The notes below the pieces were generated by a model. It did no database searches. It was not told where the DNA came from and saw only the letters and a list, made by a program, of their open reading frames with translations. Of a stretch of 64,000 bases of DNA, positions 26,958 to 36,461 are shown one piece after another. The translations under genes and the position numbers were made by a program. Each line of letters begins with the position of its first letter. Position 1 is the first letter of the stretch. Source of the stretch: Maritalea sp049801075 (GTDB taxonomy: Bacteria; Pseudomonadota; Alphaproteobacteria; Rhizobiales; Devosiaceae); contig NZ_JBNAGG010000001.1 in the NCBI RefSeq assembly GCF_049801075.1, forward strand, positions 372,001 to 436,000. Reading direction: 5' to 3'.

Positions 26958-29267
26958 CTAGTTGTTCCTTACAAAGCAATCACCGCCGGATAGCTTGATG
27001 CTGTTACAGATCGAATTAGCCGCTTCAAGCGAATTGGCGGGCACCAACACACGGTAAAATACGCCGCGATCGCTCAAATCCACACGATTTACGCCGACAG
27101 ATTGGCCGCCAAGTGCGCCTGCAAAACGACGGGACACTGAAGAGACAGTTTGCTGCGCTGCTTCTGGCGTACGTTGACTTGCTAATTGCACATAATATGG
27201 TGCGTTTACGGTGTTCTGCGATGTGTTCACTGGCACCGTACTTGTCGGTTGCGTCTGCGTGCTTTGTGTTGAATCTGGTACCAAACCAAGCGGTTGATCG
27301 TCACCACTTGAGGTCGACGTGTTGGTGGTTGGCACATTGTTCAACACAGCCGATGCCAATGGCTGATCGGTGCCAAGTCCTTCTGGCCGCGATGGTGGTG
27401 TCGGCGCATCTTCAACCACCTCACCTGCCGTCGAGGCTTGGTCGTCAGATGTTGTATCGGCCGTGTCTGTGCCTTGACCTGTCAATAGGCTAGCGGCATC
27501 TTCCAAGGTGCTTTGTACATCTTGAGCTGTATTTTCAGCAGACTGGATCGCATCGCCGATCGGATCTGTGCTTGTGGTTGTGCCTTCGTTGGAACCACCT
27601 GAAACAGATGGCACGTTCGGGCGAATATCTGGCAGCTGCTGCGCACCTGCAGAAGCTTCATCACCCGTAACGATGGTGCCATCGGCCAATACAGTAACGG
27701 TTTTCACCTTGCGGTTGGTCAGGCCATTGCTATTGTCTTCGGTGCTTGATGGGGTGATGACACGTGATACGCCTTCACCGGATGCACCGTCAGTGTCGTC
27801 ACGAGAGACAAGTTGCTCAGTTGAGCTATCTTCACCTTGGCCTTCAAGTGCGGAAAATACAGATGGAGCTTCGGTGTCTTCGCCTGTATTTTCCGGAACC
27901 TGTTTCACGTCCGTATTTTGTGCCGTTACCAAAGGCACATCGCCTTCAGTTTGCCCGCCACCAATAAAGTTCCAAACTGTCGCACCAGCCAAGCCGACCA
28001 ATAGCAATGTCGCAATGCCGCCGGCATAGAGCGGCAGCTTGTTGTTTTTCTTCTTTTTGACCCGCCGGACAGGTTCTTCGTTTGGCAAAGTTGCGAATTC
28101 CGGCTGTTCACGATCCAAATATGGCGCTGTTGGGCGCTGAGAAGCTGCCGCAGCGGCGGTTGGTGCAGGTTCTGGGGCTGGACCAATTGGAGCTTGCGCT
28201 TTTGGCGCTTCAGCTTGTGGTGAACTCGGGCGCGCCGCAGCCATTGCCGCCAAAATGGCAGCCTCCGCAGCGCTTGACGAATCTTCCTTGGCCGCGGGCG
28301 CATTTGTGTAATCATCTTCCGCGTCCAAATAGGAGTGTGGTGATGATGTGCGCTGCTGGCCTTCTGCTGTATCTTCAATGAGCCGCTCAATTTCAGCCAA
28401 CGGATCATTCGGCACTGTGTTTGAATAATCTACTGGTGCTTGCGGAGCTGCAGGTTGCTCCGGCTCATAAGCAGGTGGCGCGGCAACTGGTGTCGGCTCC
28501 TGCTGCTGTGGCGGCTCTTCCTGCTCCATATAAGGTTCATCAGTATACAGTGCGTCCGTTTCATGGTCATAGCGCGGTTCAACGGGCTCAACCTGTTCTG
28601 CTTCAACAGACTGGCTACTCATAGATGCGGCTGGTTGCTGTTGTGATGGACTTGGCTCATCAGCCTGAGAAATCAAATCAGCGATTTCATCAACTTCTGC
28701 AGCTGCATTCACCTCTTGACGCAAGCTCTCCGCTGATTGGCGCTGTTCGGGCGTTTGTGTTTGCGGTGCAACTGGCTCAGGCTGTGGCTCGCGCTCTGCT
28801 TGCTCTACAAGACGCTCAACTTCGGCAGTGAAGTCTTCAGTATCTGCTGGCGCCTCTTCCGGCTCCGCAGGCTCTTCACGATAGTTGCTTGAAAAATCAA
28901 ACTCAAATGGCTCTGCGCTTGTCGGTGTTTCTTGCGGTTCCTCAGCTACAGGCTCTTCAACCGGCAGTTGAGGTGGTATTCTCACTGCAGCTGGGGTTGG
29001 CCTTGGTTCCGGTTCGCGTTGCTCACGCTCTTGGCGCTCTTGCTGTCGATCATGCTGTTGCTGATCCGCGAAGGCAGATTTTGGCGCAGAACTTGGCGCT
29101 GAAGCAGGCTTCGCCCGTTCAGTTGGTCGCTCTTGTTGCGCACGTTGTTCGATAGATTGCGACACCGTTGCGCGCTTTGCGTCGTCCGCCACAATGCGGG
29201 CCAATTCTGCAATCAGATCATCTGATTGATCCAGACCTTGGTCTGCAGGTTTTTTTGAATCTGCCAT
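26958..29267 (-). CDS. SPOR-domain membrane protein
   Basis: This 769-residue bitopic protein has a long cytoplasmic N-terminal region, disordered and rich in Pro, Gln, Glu and Ala, a basic stretch (RRVKKKKNNK) followed by one membrane helix (about 415-433), a Ser/Thr/Asp-rich periplasmic linker, and a C-terminal SPOR domain (about 690-769, YYVQLASQRTPEAAQQT...). SPOR domains bind denuded septal glycan strands, so a role in cell division or septal wall remodelling is likely. The gene lies downstream of argS, as in many alphaproteobacteria. The low-complexity region makes N-terminal homology unreliable. Confidence 0.85.
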   Translation of the reverse strand: MADSKKPADQGLDQSDDLIAELARIVADDAKRATVSQSIEQRAQQERPTERAKPASAPSSAPKSAFADQQQHDRQQERQEREQREPEPRPTPAAVRIPPQLPVEEPVAEEPQETPTSAEPFEFDFSSNYREEPAEPEEAPADTEDFTAEVERLVEQAEREPQPEPVAPQTQTPEQRQSAESLRQEVNAAAEVDEIADLISQADEPSPSQQQPAASMSSQSVEAEQVEPVEPRYDHETDALYTDEPYMEQEEPPQQQEPTPVAAPPAYEPEQPAAPQAPVDYSNTVPNDPLAEIERLIEDTAEGQQRTSSPHSYLDAEDDYTNAPAAKEDSSSAAEAAILAAMAAARPSSPQAEAPKAQAPIGPAPEPAPTAAAAASQRPTAPYLDREQPEFATLPNEEPVRRVKKKKNNKLPLYAGGIATLLLVGLAGATVWNFIGGGQTEGDVPLVTAQNTDVKQVPENTGEDTEAPSVFSALEGQGEDSSTEQLVSRDDTDGASGEGVSRVITPSSTEDNSNGLTNRKVKTVTVLADGTIVTGDEASAGAQQLPDIRPNVPSVSGGSNEGTTTSTDPIGDAIQSAENTAQDVQSTLEDAASLLTGQGTDTADTTSDDQASTAGEVVEDAPTPPSRPEGLGTDQPLASAVLNNVPTTNTSTSSGDDQPLGLVPDSTQSTQTQPTSTVPVNTSQNTVNAPYYVQLASQRTPEAAQQTVSSVSRRFAGALGGQSVGVNRVDLSDRGVFYRVLVPANSLEAANSICNSIKLSGGDCFVRNN

Positions 29268-29353
29268 TTAACGGTCAGCGCGTAGCCGCGCTGCCCCTAT
29301 AGTTAGAATAAGTATTCGCCCCGAATGTAAGTCAACACAGCATTGTGCCTGAA

Positions 29354-31108
29354 TTATGATAGCTCATCAGGAGCAGAAACTCCTAAAATTTCCAAGCTAT
29401 TTGCCAATACTTGCCGAACTGCATTCACCAAAGCGAGTCGCGACAATGTTATTGTCCGTTCATCAAGGTTAACAAATCGTAACTCTGGACGTTCTTTCCC
29501 TTTTGTCCAGAATGCATGAAACGCGCTGGCGAGCTCGTGCACGTAGAATGCGACACGGTGCGGCTCGTGTGCTTCAGTTGCTGCGGCGACCACACGTGTG
29601 AATTGTGAAGCCGTTTTGATCAACTCAATTTCCGCTGGATCGCTCAACAGACTCAAGTCTGCTTTTTGCAAAGCGTCCAAGGAAAGATCAAGAGCGGGCA
29701 AGTCGCGCTTTGCATTGCGGAACACAGAGCAAGCACGGGCATGGGCATATTGCACATAGAATACCGGATTATCGCGCGTCTGGGCGGTGACCACATCAAA
29801 GTCGAAGTCTAGTGGCGCATCATTTCTGCGGAATAGCATAATGAAACGCACGACATCTGGGCCAACTTCATCGACCAGATCGCCAAGGGTCACAAAGGTC
29901 CCTGCCCGTTTTGACATTTTTGCGGGTTGACCATTGCGCAACAAATTTACCAGCTGACAGATTTTTACATCCACATTGGCTTTGCCGCCAGAAACAGCCT
30001 TGCCGGCTGCTTTCAGACGTTTCACATAGCCAGCATGGTCTGCACCAAGCACCACGATCTGCTCATCGAAGCCGCGCAGATATTTGTTGCGGTGGTAGGC
30101 AATGTCCGCTGCAAAATAGGTGTATGAGCCGTCTGACTTCACCAAAGCCCGGTCTGTATCGTCACCAAAGTCAGTGGCTTTGAACAAGGTTTGTTCCCGA
30201 TCTTCCCATTCTTCAGGCGTTTTGCCTTTGGGCGGTTCCAAGGTGCCTTGATAGACAAGACCCTCTTCGCGCAACCAATCCAAGGTTTTGCGGATATCGC
30301 CATCTTCGCCGTGCAGTTGTTTTTCCGAGAAGAAATGATCGTGATGCACGTTCAATTTGGCCAAATCCGCTTTGATCAAGCCCATCATTTCATCAAGAAC
30401 GATTGGTTTGATTTTGTCGATGGCTGCAGCTTCATCCATGTTCAGCAATTCGTCGCCAAATTCTTTAGCTAACTTTTCACCTGCTGGTATCAGATATTTG
30501 CCCGGATAGAGCCCTTCGGGTATTTCCCCAATATTCTGCCCTAACGCTTCGCGATAGCGCATCATTGCTGATCGTGCGAGCACACCAATTTGGCCGCCTG
30601 CATCGTTAATGTAATATTCTTTCGACAATTCGTAGCGTGAAAAAGCCATGAGGCTGGCTAGTGCATCCCCAAACACAGCACCACGCGCATGTCCCACATG
30701 CACTGGACCGGTTGGGTTGGTTGAAACATATTCAACATTCACTTTTCCACTCGGCACTTCTTTTGGGCGACCAAAGTCAGCGCCCTCAACGTTGATGGTG
30801 GCGATCATTTTCTGCCACACGCTTGCAGCTAGCCGCATATTGATGAAGCCTGGCCCTGCAATGTCTACAGCCTCAATGCCTTCAAATTCACCAATCTTTT
30901 CAGCCAGTTGCTCGGCAATTGCCCGTGGATTGGATTTCAGTGGCTTGGCCAAAACCATCGCCGCGTTGGTGGACATATCGCCATGTGATGCATCGCGCGG
31001 AGGCTCAACCACAAATCGGCGCAACAGCTCTGGTGTACCGGCCAATTGAGGGAACAATGCAGATAAAGTATCTGCGATACGCGATTGATATAAGGCGAAT
31101 AAATCCAT
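29354..31108 (-). CDS. argS: arginyl-tRNA synthetase
   Basis: This class I synthetase charges tRNA-Arg. The 584-residue protein has the HIGH-type motif in PTGPVHVGHARGAVFG, KMSKRAG as the KMSKS-type loop, and the C-terminal anticodon-binding region with FYVHELASAFHAFW. It lies between dgt and the SPOR gene on the same strand (36- and 86-base gaps), likely one transcript. Confidence 0.97.
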   Translation of the reverse strand: MDLFALYQSRIADTLSALFPQLAGTPELLRRFVVEPPRDASHGDMSTNAAMVLAKPLKSNPRAIAEQLAEKIGEFEGIEAVDIAGPGFINMRLAASVWQKMIATINVEGADFGRPKEVPSGKVNVEYVSTNPTGPVHVGHARGAVFGDALASLMAFSRYELSKEYYINDAGGQIGVLARSAMMRYREALGQNIGEIPEGLYPGKYLIPAGEKLAKEFGDELLNMDEAAAIDKIKPIVLDEMMGLIKADLAKLNVHHDHFFSEKQLHGEDGDIRKTLDWLREEGLVYQGTLEPPKGKTPEEWEDREQTLFKATDFGDDTDRALVKSDGSYTYFAADIAYHRNKYLRGFDEQIVVLGADHAGYVKRLKAAGKAVSGGKANVDVKICQLVNLLRNGQPAKMSKRAGTFVTLGDLVDEVGPDVVRFIMLFRRNDAPLDFDFDVVTAQTRDNPVFYVQYAHARACSVFRNAKRDLPALDLSLDALQKADLSLLSDPAEIELIKTASQFTRVVAAATEAHEPHRVAFYVHELASAFHAFWTKGKERPELRFVNLDERTITLSRLALVNAVRQVLANSLEILGVSAPDELS

Positions 31109-31144
31109 TGATGGTCATTCCATTTTGTTGTTAGCGCATTGCGG

Positions 31145-32344
31145 TTAGCGGAAATCCTCGTCCGCGTCAAACAAACGGTTATATTCTGTGGTGGCATAAG
31201 GGTCGGTCATGCCGGCAATAAAGTCGGAAACAAGGCGTGGCATCTTCTCTTTCTCGATGACTTTCGCGCGTTCTTTCCATTCGCCCGGCAGTTCTTCTCC
31301 CGCGAGATAGGCATCAAACAGTTTGGCAACAATGTGCTGCGCGCGGTCCACTTGGTCCATCACGCTTTTATGGCGGTATACTCTATCAAACAGGAAGCTT
31401 TTTAGCCCTTTTTCGGCGGTAGCCATCTCGTGTGAAAAGCCAATCAAAGTTTGGTTCGCTTGCCGAACATCCTCTATTGTTTCGATATCTGCTGCGACAA
31501 GGCGTTGCTTGGCATCGACAATCACATCCTCAATGGTGCGGGTGAGCAAGCGGCGCACAACTTCGTGGGTTTGCCGATCTTGATCGACCAACGGATATTT
31601 GCTCTGCACTTCCTGAACAATCGGGCCGACAGGTGGCACATCGCGCAGTTCTTCCAGAGACAACAAGCCTGCCCGCAAGGCGTCATCAATGTCGTGGGCA
31701 TTATAGGCAATATCGTCTGCAATCGCCGCTGCCTGCGCTTCGAGGCTGGCATAGCTGTCATATCTCAGATCTGCAACTGCCCAAGGCTCATCAAGGCCGC
31801 CGGGCAAACCTTCCTTTTGATATTTTGGCGTCGGCTTGCCCGCACTGTCCATCAGGGGGCCATTATGCTTGATGATGCCCTCCAAGGTTTCCCAGGTCAG
31901 GTTCAAGCCATCATGCTCTGCATAGCGGTTTTCCAATCGGGTCACCAGGCGCAGGGCTTGGATATTATGGTCAAACCCGCCAAGGTCGTGCATTTTTTCA
32001 TGCAATACGCGTTCGCCCGCGTGACCAAATGGGGTGTGGCCGAGATCGTGAGCCAGCGCCAGCGCTTCCGCCAAATCTTCGCACAGTTTGAGTGAGCGGG
32101 CGATGGAGCGGGCGATTTGGGCCACCTCCAGCGTGTGGGTCAGCCTTGTGCGGTAATGATTGCCCTCATGGTGCAAAAAGACCTGGGTTTTATGCTTGAG
32201 CCGCCGGAACGCGTTTGAATGGATAATCCGGTCGCGGTCACGCTGAAATTCATTGCGCGTGGCGCTGTCGTCTGCCTGATAGCGGCGCCCCAAACTGTTG
32301 AACGGATCGGCCGCATAGGAGGCAAGATTGAGCTGTGATGACAT
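31145..32344 (-). CDS. dgt: deoxyguanosinetriphosphate triphosphohydrolase-like protein
   Basis: This is an HD-domain dNTPase that cleaves dNTPs to nucleoside and triphosphate. The 399-residue protein has the N-terminal RDRDRIIHSNAFRRLKHKTQVF, the metal ligands in RLTHTLEVAQIAR and LAHDLGHTPFGHAGE, and DDIAYNAHDIDDALRAG. First gene of dgt-argS-SPOR; it diverges from erpA. Confidence 0.94.
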   Translation of the reverse strand: MSSQLNLASYAADPFNSLGRRYQADDSATRNEFQRDRDRIIHSNAFRRLKHKTQVFLHHEGNHYRTRLTHTLEVAQIARSIARSLKLCEDLAEALALAHDLGHTPFGHAGERVLHEKMHDLGGFDHNIQALRLVTRLENRYAEHDGLNLTWETLEGIIKHNGPLMDSAGKPTPKYQKEGLPGGLDEPWAVADLRYDSYASLEAQAAAIADDIAYNAHDIDDALRAGLLSLEELRDVPPVGPIVQEVQSKYPLVDQDRQTHEVVRRLLTRTIEDVIVDAKQRLVAADIETIEDVRQANQTLIGFSHEMATAEKGLKSFLFDRVYRHKSVMDQVDRAQHIVAKLFDAYLAGEELPGEWKERAKVIEKEKMPRLVSDFIAGMTDPYATTEYNRLFDADEDFR

Positions 32345-32457
32345 AAATTTGTACCCTTTATACCCTTAGGGTTCTTTTCAAAGGCGATGATGAAGCTTAT
32401 CTATGTGTTAGCAATTGGATGGCTTATAAAAAAGCCATCAGGATAAGGATAGGGCAA

Positions 32458-32808
32458 ATGTCTGACACGCAAATGGCAGAAACACAGGTTCAGCTTACAG
32501 ATCGCGCTGCCGAGCGCATAGCGAAAATCCTGGAAAAGCAGCCGGAAGGCACGGTTTTGCGCGTTGCGGTTTCCGGTGGCGGCTGTTCTGGTTTCCAATA
32601 TGAATATAATTTGGTGCAAGAAAGCGCCACCGACGATGATGTGGTGCTGCAAAAGAAAAACGCCACGGTGTTGATCGATTCGCTCAGCCTTGAATTTATG
32701 CAAGGGGCTGAAATTGATTTTGTGAATGATCTGATTGGCCAGAGTTTCCAAATCAACAATCCAAATGCGGTTGCATCTTGCGGCTGCGGGACCAGCTTTG
32801 CGGTTTAA
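32458..32808 (+). CDS. erpA: iron-sulfur cluster insertion protein ErpA/A-type carrier
   Basis: A-type carriers deliver Fe-S clusters to target enzymes. The 116-residue protein has the three cluster-binding cysteines in VSGGGCSGFQY and SCGCGTSF at the end. The ATG at 32458 has AAGGA eight bases upstream, better than an in-frame start at 32419; an internal ATG at 32473 is also possible. Dgt-erpA-xthA is a common alphaproteobacterial arrangement. ErpA versus IscA cannot be settled by sequence alone. Confidence 0.9.
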   Translation: MSDTQMAETQVQLTDRAAERIAKILEKQPEGTVLRVAVSGGGCSGFQYEYNLVQESATDDDVVLQKKNATVLIDSLSLEFMQGAEIDFVNDLIGQSFQINNPNAVASCGCGTSFAV

Positions 32809-32898
32809 ACCCGCCATCTCATGATTGTTTTCTAGCGACTGCCCCGATAGGATGATCGCGACTCGCGTGGCAACTTTCTTTCGGATCGGAAAAGCATA

Positions 32899-33678
32899 GT
32901 GAAAATCGCAACTTGGAACATTAATGGCATTAAAGCGCGCCTTAATGAGGTTGAATATTGGCTGAATGAAAATAAGCCAGACCTTGTGGCGTTGCAGGAA
33001 ATTAAAAGCATTGATGAGAATTTCCCACGCGAAGCGATTGAAGCACTAGGCTATAACGTCGCCACGCACGGGCAGAAAAGCTTTAACGGTGTTGCCCTGC
33101 TCTCTTTGCACCCAATTGACGAGATCACTCGCGGATTGCCGGGCGACGATAGTGACGAGCAAGCGCGTTTTATCGAAACCGTTATCTCACGACCAGAAGG
33201 TGCCGTGCGTGTTGCGGGCATTTACCTGCCGAATGGCAACCCGGTCGACACTGAAAAGTTCCCTTACAAACTGACGTGGATGGACCGCCTGATTGATTGG
33301 GCTGAAGAGCGCCTAAAGCTCGAAGAGCCATTTATCATTCTAGGGGATTACAACATTATCCCGACGGGTGCAGACACGCACAGTGCCAAGGATTGGTGGG
33401 GCGATGCCCTGTTCCGCCCTGAAAGCTTGGAACGCTTCCGCGCGCTGGCCAATCTTGGCTTTACAGACGGTTTGCGTGCCGTGAATGACGAAGAGGCATA
33501 TACGTTCTGGGATTTTCAGGCTGGCGCTTGGCGTCGGAACAATGGGATTCGGATCGACCATTTGATGCTTTCACCACAAGCGGCGGATATCTTGGAAACC
33601 ATTGAAATTCATAAAGATATGCGTGGCCGTGAAAAGCCGTCAGATCACGTGCCTGTGGTTGGCACGTTCAATATCTAA
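32899..33678 (+). CDS. xthA: exodeoxyribonuclease III
   Basis: This is an AP endonuclease and 3'-5' exonuclease of base-excision repair. The 259-residue protein opens with a GTG start and MKIATWNINGIKARL, and shows LVALQEIKS, the catalytic GDYNIIPTGADT, and the terminal RIDHLML and KPSDHVPVV motifs. It converges on the exoR-like gene; an AT-rich seven-base-pair hairpin (33670-33687) spans the junction. Confidence 0.96.
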   Translation: MKIATWNINGIKARLNEVEYWLNENKPDLVALQEIKSIDENFPREAIEALGYNVATHGQKSFNGVALLSLHPIDEITRGLPGDDSDEQARFIETVISRPEGAVRVAGIYLPNGNPVDTEKFPYKLTWMDRLIDWAEERLKLEEPFIILGDYNIIPTGADTHSAKDWWGDALFRPESLERFRALANLGFTDGLRAVNDEEAYTFWDFQAGAWRRNNGIRIDHLMLSPQAADILETIEIHKDMRGREKPSDHVPVVGTFNI

Positions 33679-33685
33679 TCAGATA

Positions 33686-34477
33686 TTAGCCGCCAAATCG
33701 GCTGCCAAGAGTATCCGCTGCGGCAATAGCCTGCTCGCGTTGATCTTGCGATGCAATGGATACGGCACGGTCGAACAGCTCTGTGATCCACGGTTCATCT
33801 TCGGTGCCATGGGCATTGCGATCAGCCAATGTCAGCCACATCAAGCCTTCAACCGGATCTGCCGGAATGCCATCGCCATTAAACATCAGGTTGCCTAATG
33901 TCGCTTGCGCGGCAGCATGCCCTTTGCGTGACGCCAGCGCCAACCAACGCGCACTTTGCAAGGGCGAATAGCCAAATTCATTTTCGTCGAGATAGAGCTG
34001 CCCAACTTTGAACTGCGCCTCAGGATCGCCGAAATATGACGCAGCGTGAAGCCACAATTTGCGGGACAGGTCATCATTTTCCGGTACGCCAGCGTCTGGC
34101 ACACCTTCGCGATAATATTCGCCAACCTTTAGAAAGCTTTGCGCCACAATATCCGCTTCAAGCGATTTTGGTGGCGTGTTGGCATGGCCATCGGCCAATT
34201 GAGAGAAATATTGGAACGCTTTGGAGCGGTCCGCGGCCACGCCTTCGCCATTTTCATACATGACGCCAAGACGCCACAAAGCAATAGGCTGGCCGGCCTC
34301 GGCCGCGTCTTCCAAAGCCGCAAGCAGATTTTCGTTCGACACATCAGTATCGAACTGCCCGAAGACCGACAGAATATCTGCCGGTTCTTCCTGCGCAAAT
34401 GCAGAACATGTCGACAGGATGAGCGCAACAGAAGTTGCGCGCACCAAGCCAATCAAATTCGCACTAAATATCTGCAT
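33686..34477 (-). CDS. exoR: ExoR-like periplasmic Sel1-repeat protein
   Basis: The 263-residue protein has a signal peptide (cleavage after CSAFA) and Sel1/TPR-like repeats: ALWRLGVMYENGEGVAADRSKAF, the central WLHAASYFGDPEAQFKVGQLY, and AAAQATLGNLMF. The order and wording of these segments match ExoR, the periplasmic inhibitor of the ChvG(ExoS)-ChvI two-component system that governs acid response, exopolysaccharide and motility in rhizobia. An AAGGAG box precedes the ATG. Its first codons lie inside the end of ilvD (14-base overlap), so it may be co-transcribed with ilvD. ExoR identity is probable, not certain, as Sel1 proteins are repetitive. Confidence 0.68.
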   Translation of the reverse strand: MQIFSANLIGLVRATSVALILSTCSAFAQEEPADILSVFGQFDTDVSNENLLAALEDAAEAGQPIALWRLGVMYENGEGVAADRSKAFQYFSQLADGHANTPPKSLEADIVAQSFLKVGEYYREGVPDAGVPENDDLSRKLWLHAASYFGDPEAQFKVGQLYLDENEFGYSPLQSARWLALASRKGHAAAQATLGNLMFNGDGIPADPVEGLMWLTLADRNAHGTEDEPWITELFDRAVSIASQDQREQAIAAADTLGSRFGG

Positions 34478-36188
34478 AGCACTCCTTCTCTGCCTTAGCG
34501 CCTGGATGTGTCAGCGCGCCATAGCGTGCAGAACCAACCAGTTGGGCATATTTCCAAATCACGCCGGAACCGAAATCAGCTTCGCGTGGTTTCCAATTTT
34601 TGTGACGGGCTTCAAGCTCTTCATCGCTCAGTTCAACTGAGATTGAACCTGTGTTGGCATCAATTTCGATGATGTCACCATCTTCGATCAACGCGATTGG
34701 GCCGCCAACAGCAGCTTCCGGACCAACATGGCCGATGCAGAATCCGCGTGTCGCGCCAGAGAAACGGCCATCAGTGATCAATGCAACCTTATCACCCATG
34801 CCCTGACCATAGAGCGCTGCGGTTGTTGCCAGCATTTCGCGCATACCAGGACCACCTTTTGGCCCTTCGTAGCGGATCACCAGCACTTCACCTTCTTTAT
34901 ACTCGCGCTTGGTCACAGCCTTAAAGCACTCTTCTTCGCTGTCGAAACAACGTGCTGGGCCTTTGAACACCAAGTTGGACATGCCAGCGACTTTTACGAT
35001 CGCGCCATCAGGTGCCAGATTGCCAGAAAGTCCGACTACACCGCCTGTTTTCGTGATTGGATTGTTTGCCGGACGAACAACGTCCTGCTCATCATTCCAC
35101 TTCACCTTTTCCATGTTTTCCGCAATAGTGCGGCCAGTCACGGTCATGCAATCGCCGTGCAAATAGCCTTGATCAAGCAGTGTTTTCATCAAGATCGGGA
35201 TGCCGCCTGCTTCAAACATGTCTTTCGCCACATATTTACCGCCGGGTTTTAGATCAGCGATATAAGGCGTTTTTTTGAAGATCTCGGCCACATCGAACAA
35301 ATCGAACTCAATGCCGGCTTCATGCGCAATTGCAGGCAAGTGCAATGCCGCGTTGGTTGAGCCACCAGACGCAGCTACTACAGTTGCAGCATTTTCGAGC
35401 GCCTCACGCGTTACGATATCGCGCGGACGAAGGTTCATTTTGATCAGTTCCATCACCTGCTCACCTGCGGTGTAGCAGAACTGGTCACGAATTTCGTAAG
35501 GCGCTGGTGCACCGGCAGAGTATGGCAACGCCAAGCCAATCGCTTCTGAAACGGTGGCCATGGTGTTGGCTGTGAACTGTGCGCCACATGCGCCTGAGGA
35601 TGGGCAAGCTGCGCGTTCAAGTTCTTCCAGATCTTCATCTGAAAAGTCACCAACAGAGTGCTTGCCAACGGCTTCAAACACGTCCTGAACCGTTACAGGG
35701 TTGCCTTTGAAGGTGCCTGGCAAAATAGAGCCGCCATAAAGGAAGACTGAAGGCACGTTCAACCGCACCATCGCCATCATCATGCCGGGCAATGATTTAT
35801 CGCATCCAGCGAGCCCAACAAGGGCATCATAGCTGTGGCCGCGCATGGTCAATTCAACAGAATCGGTAATCACATCACGCGAGACGAGCGATGACTTCAT
35901 GCCTTGGTGGCCCATGGCGATCCCGTCAGTCACGGTGATTGTGGTGAATTCGCGTGGAGTGCCGTGTGCGGCAGCGACGCCTCTTTTTACGAACTGGGCT
36001 TGGTGTGAAAGCGCAATGTTACATGGGGCAGCTTCGTTCCAACAGGTCGCCACGCCCACAAATGGCTGGCGGATTTGCCCTGAAGTCAAACCCATTGCGT
36101 AATAATAAGAACGGTGCGGTGCACGAGACGGACCCTCCGTCACGTGGCGACTTGGCAGTTTTGATTTATCTATATTTTTGGCGTCCAT
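34464..36188 (-). CDS. ilvD: dihydroxy-acid dehydratase
   Basis: This is the Fe-S enzyme of branched-chain amino acid synthesis that converts 2,3-dihydroxyisovalerate to 2-oxoisovalerate. The 574-residue protein has cluster cysteines in ATCWNEAAPCNIAL, VGLAGCDKSLPGM and CPSSGACGAQFTANTM. The ATG at 36188 has a GGGGGAAAGG purine box upstream; a frame extending to 36344 gives an unrelated N-terminal sequence and is rejected. Confidence 0.96.
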   Translation of the reverse strand: MDAKNIDKSKLPSRHVTEGPSRAPHRSYYYAMGLTSGQIRQPFVGVATCWNEAAPCNIALSHQAQFVKRGVAAAHGTPREFTTITVTDGIAMGHQGMKSSLVSRDVITDSVELTMRGHSYDALVGLAGCDKSLPGMMMAMVRLNVPSVFLYGGSILPGTFKGNPVTVQDVFEAVGKHSVGDFSDEDLEELERAACPSSGACGAQFTANTMATVSEAIGLALPYSAGAPAPYEIRDQFCYTAGEQVMELIKMNLRPRDIVTREALENAATVVAASGGSTNAALHLPAIAHEAGIEFDLFDVAEIFKKTPYIADLKPGGKYVAKDMFEAGGIPILMKTLLDQGYLHGDCMTVTGRTIAENMEKVKWNDEQDVVRPANNPITKTGGVVGLSGNLAPDGAIVKVAGMSNLVFKGPARCFDSEEECFKAVTKREYKEGEVLVIRYEGPKGGPGMREMLATTAALYGQGMGDKVALITDGRFSGATRGFCIGHVGPEAAVGGPIALIEDGDIIEIDANTGSISVELSDEELEARHKNWKPREADFGSGVIWKYAQLVGSARYGALTHPGAKAEKECYADI

Positions 36189-36377
36189 TTTATAACCTTT
36201 CCCCCGCAAGCAGGCACAATTTCTGCTAAAGACTTTTAATCGTGCTGCTTCTTGATGCAAGGGCACATTAAGGCGTGCGCGTCCAATTGGCGGCGCTAAT
36301 CGCCGCATCCAACCTTTTCGCGCAACATCCGCCCCGTTGCTCATTCAACATATTCAGTTTTGCGCTGTGAATTGGTT

Positions 36378-36411
36378 AAAAAAAAGGCGGCCCCAACGTT
36401 CAATTGGGGCC
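36378..36411 (-). terminator. intrinsic terminator of valS
   Basis: GGCCCCAA (36389-36396) pairs with TTGGGGCC (36404-36411) over a seven-base loop; an A run at 36378-36385 supplies the U tract on the minus strand. Confidence 0.88.
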
Positions 36412-36461
36412 AGCCTTACTGAAATATGAATTTCAAAGATTAGTTGCTAAAAAGACACATG

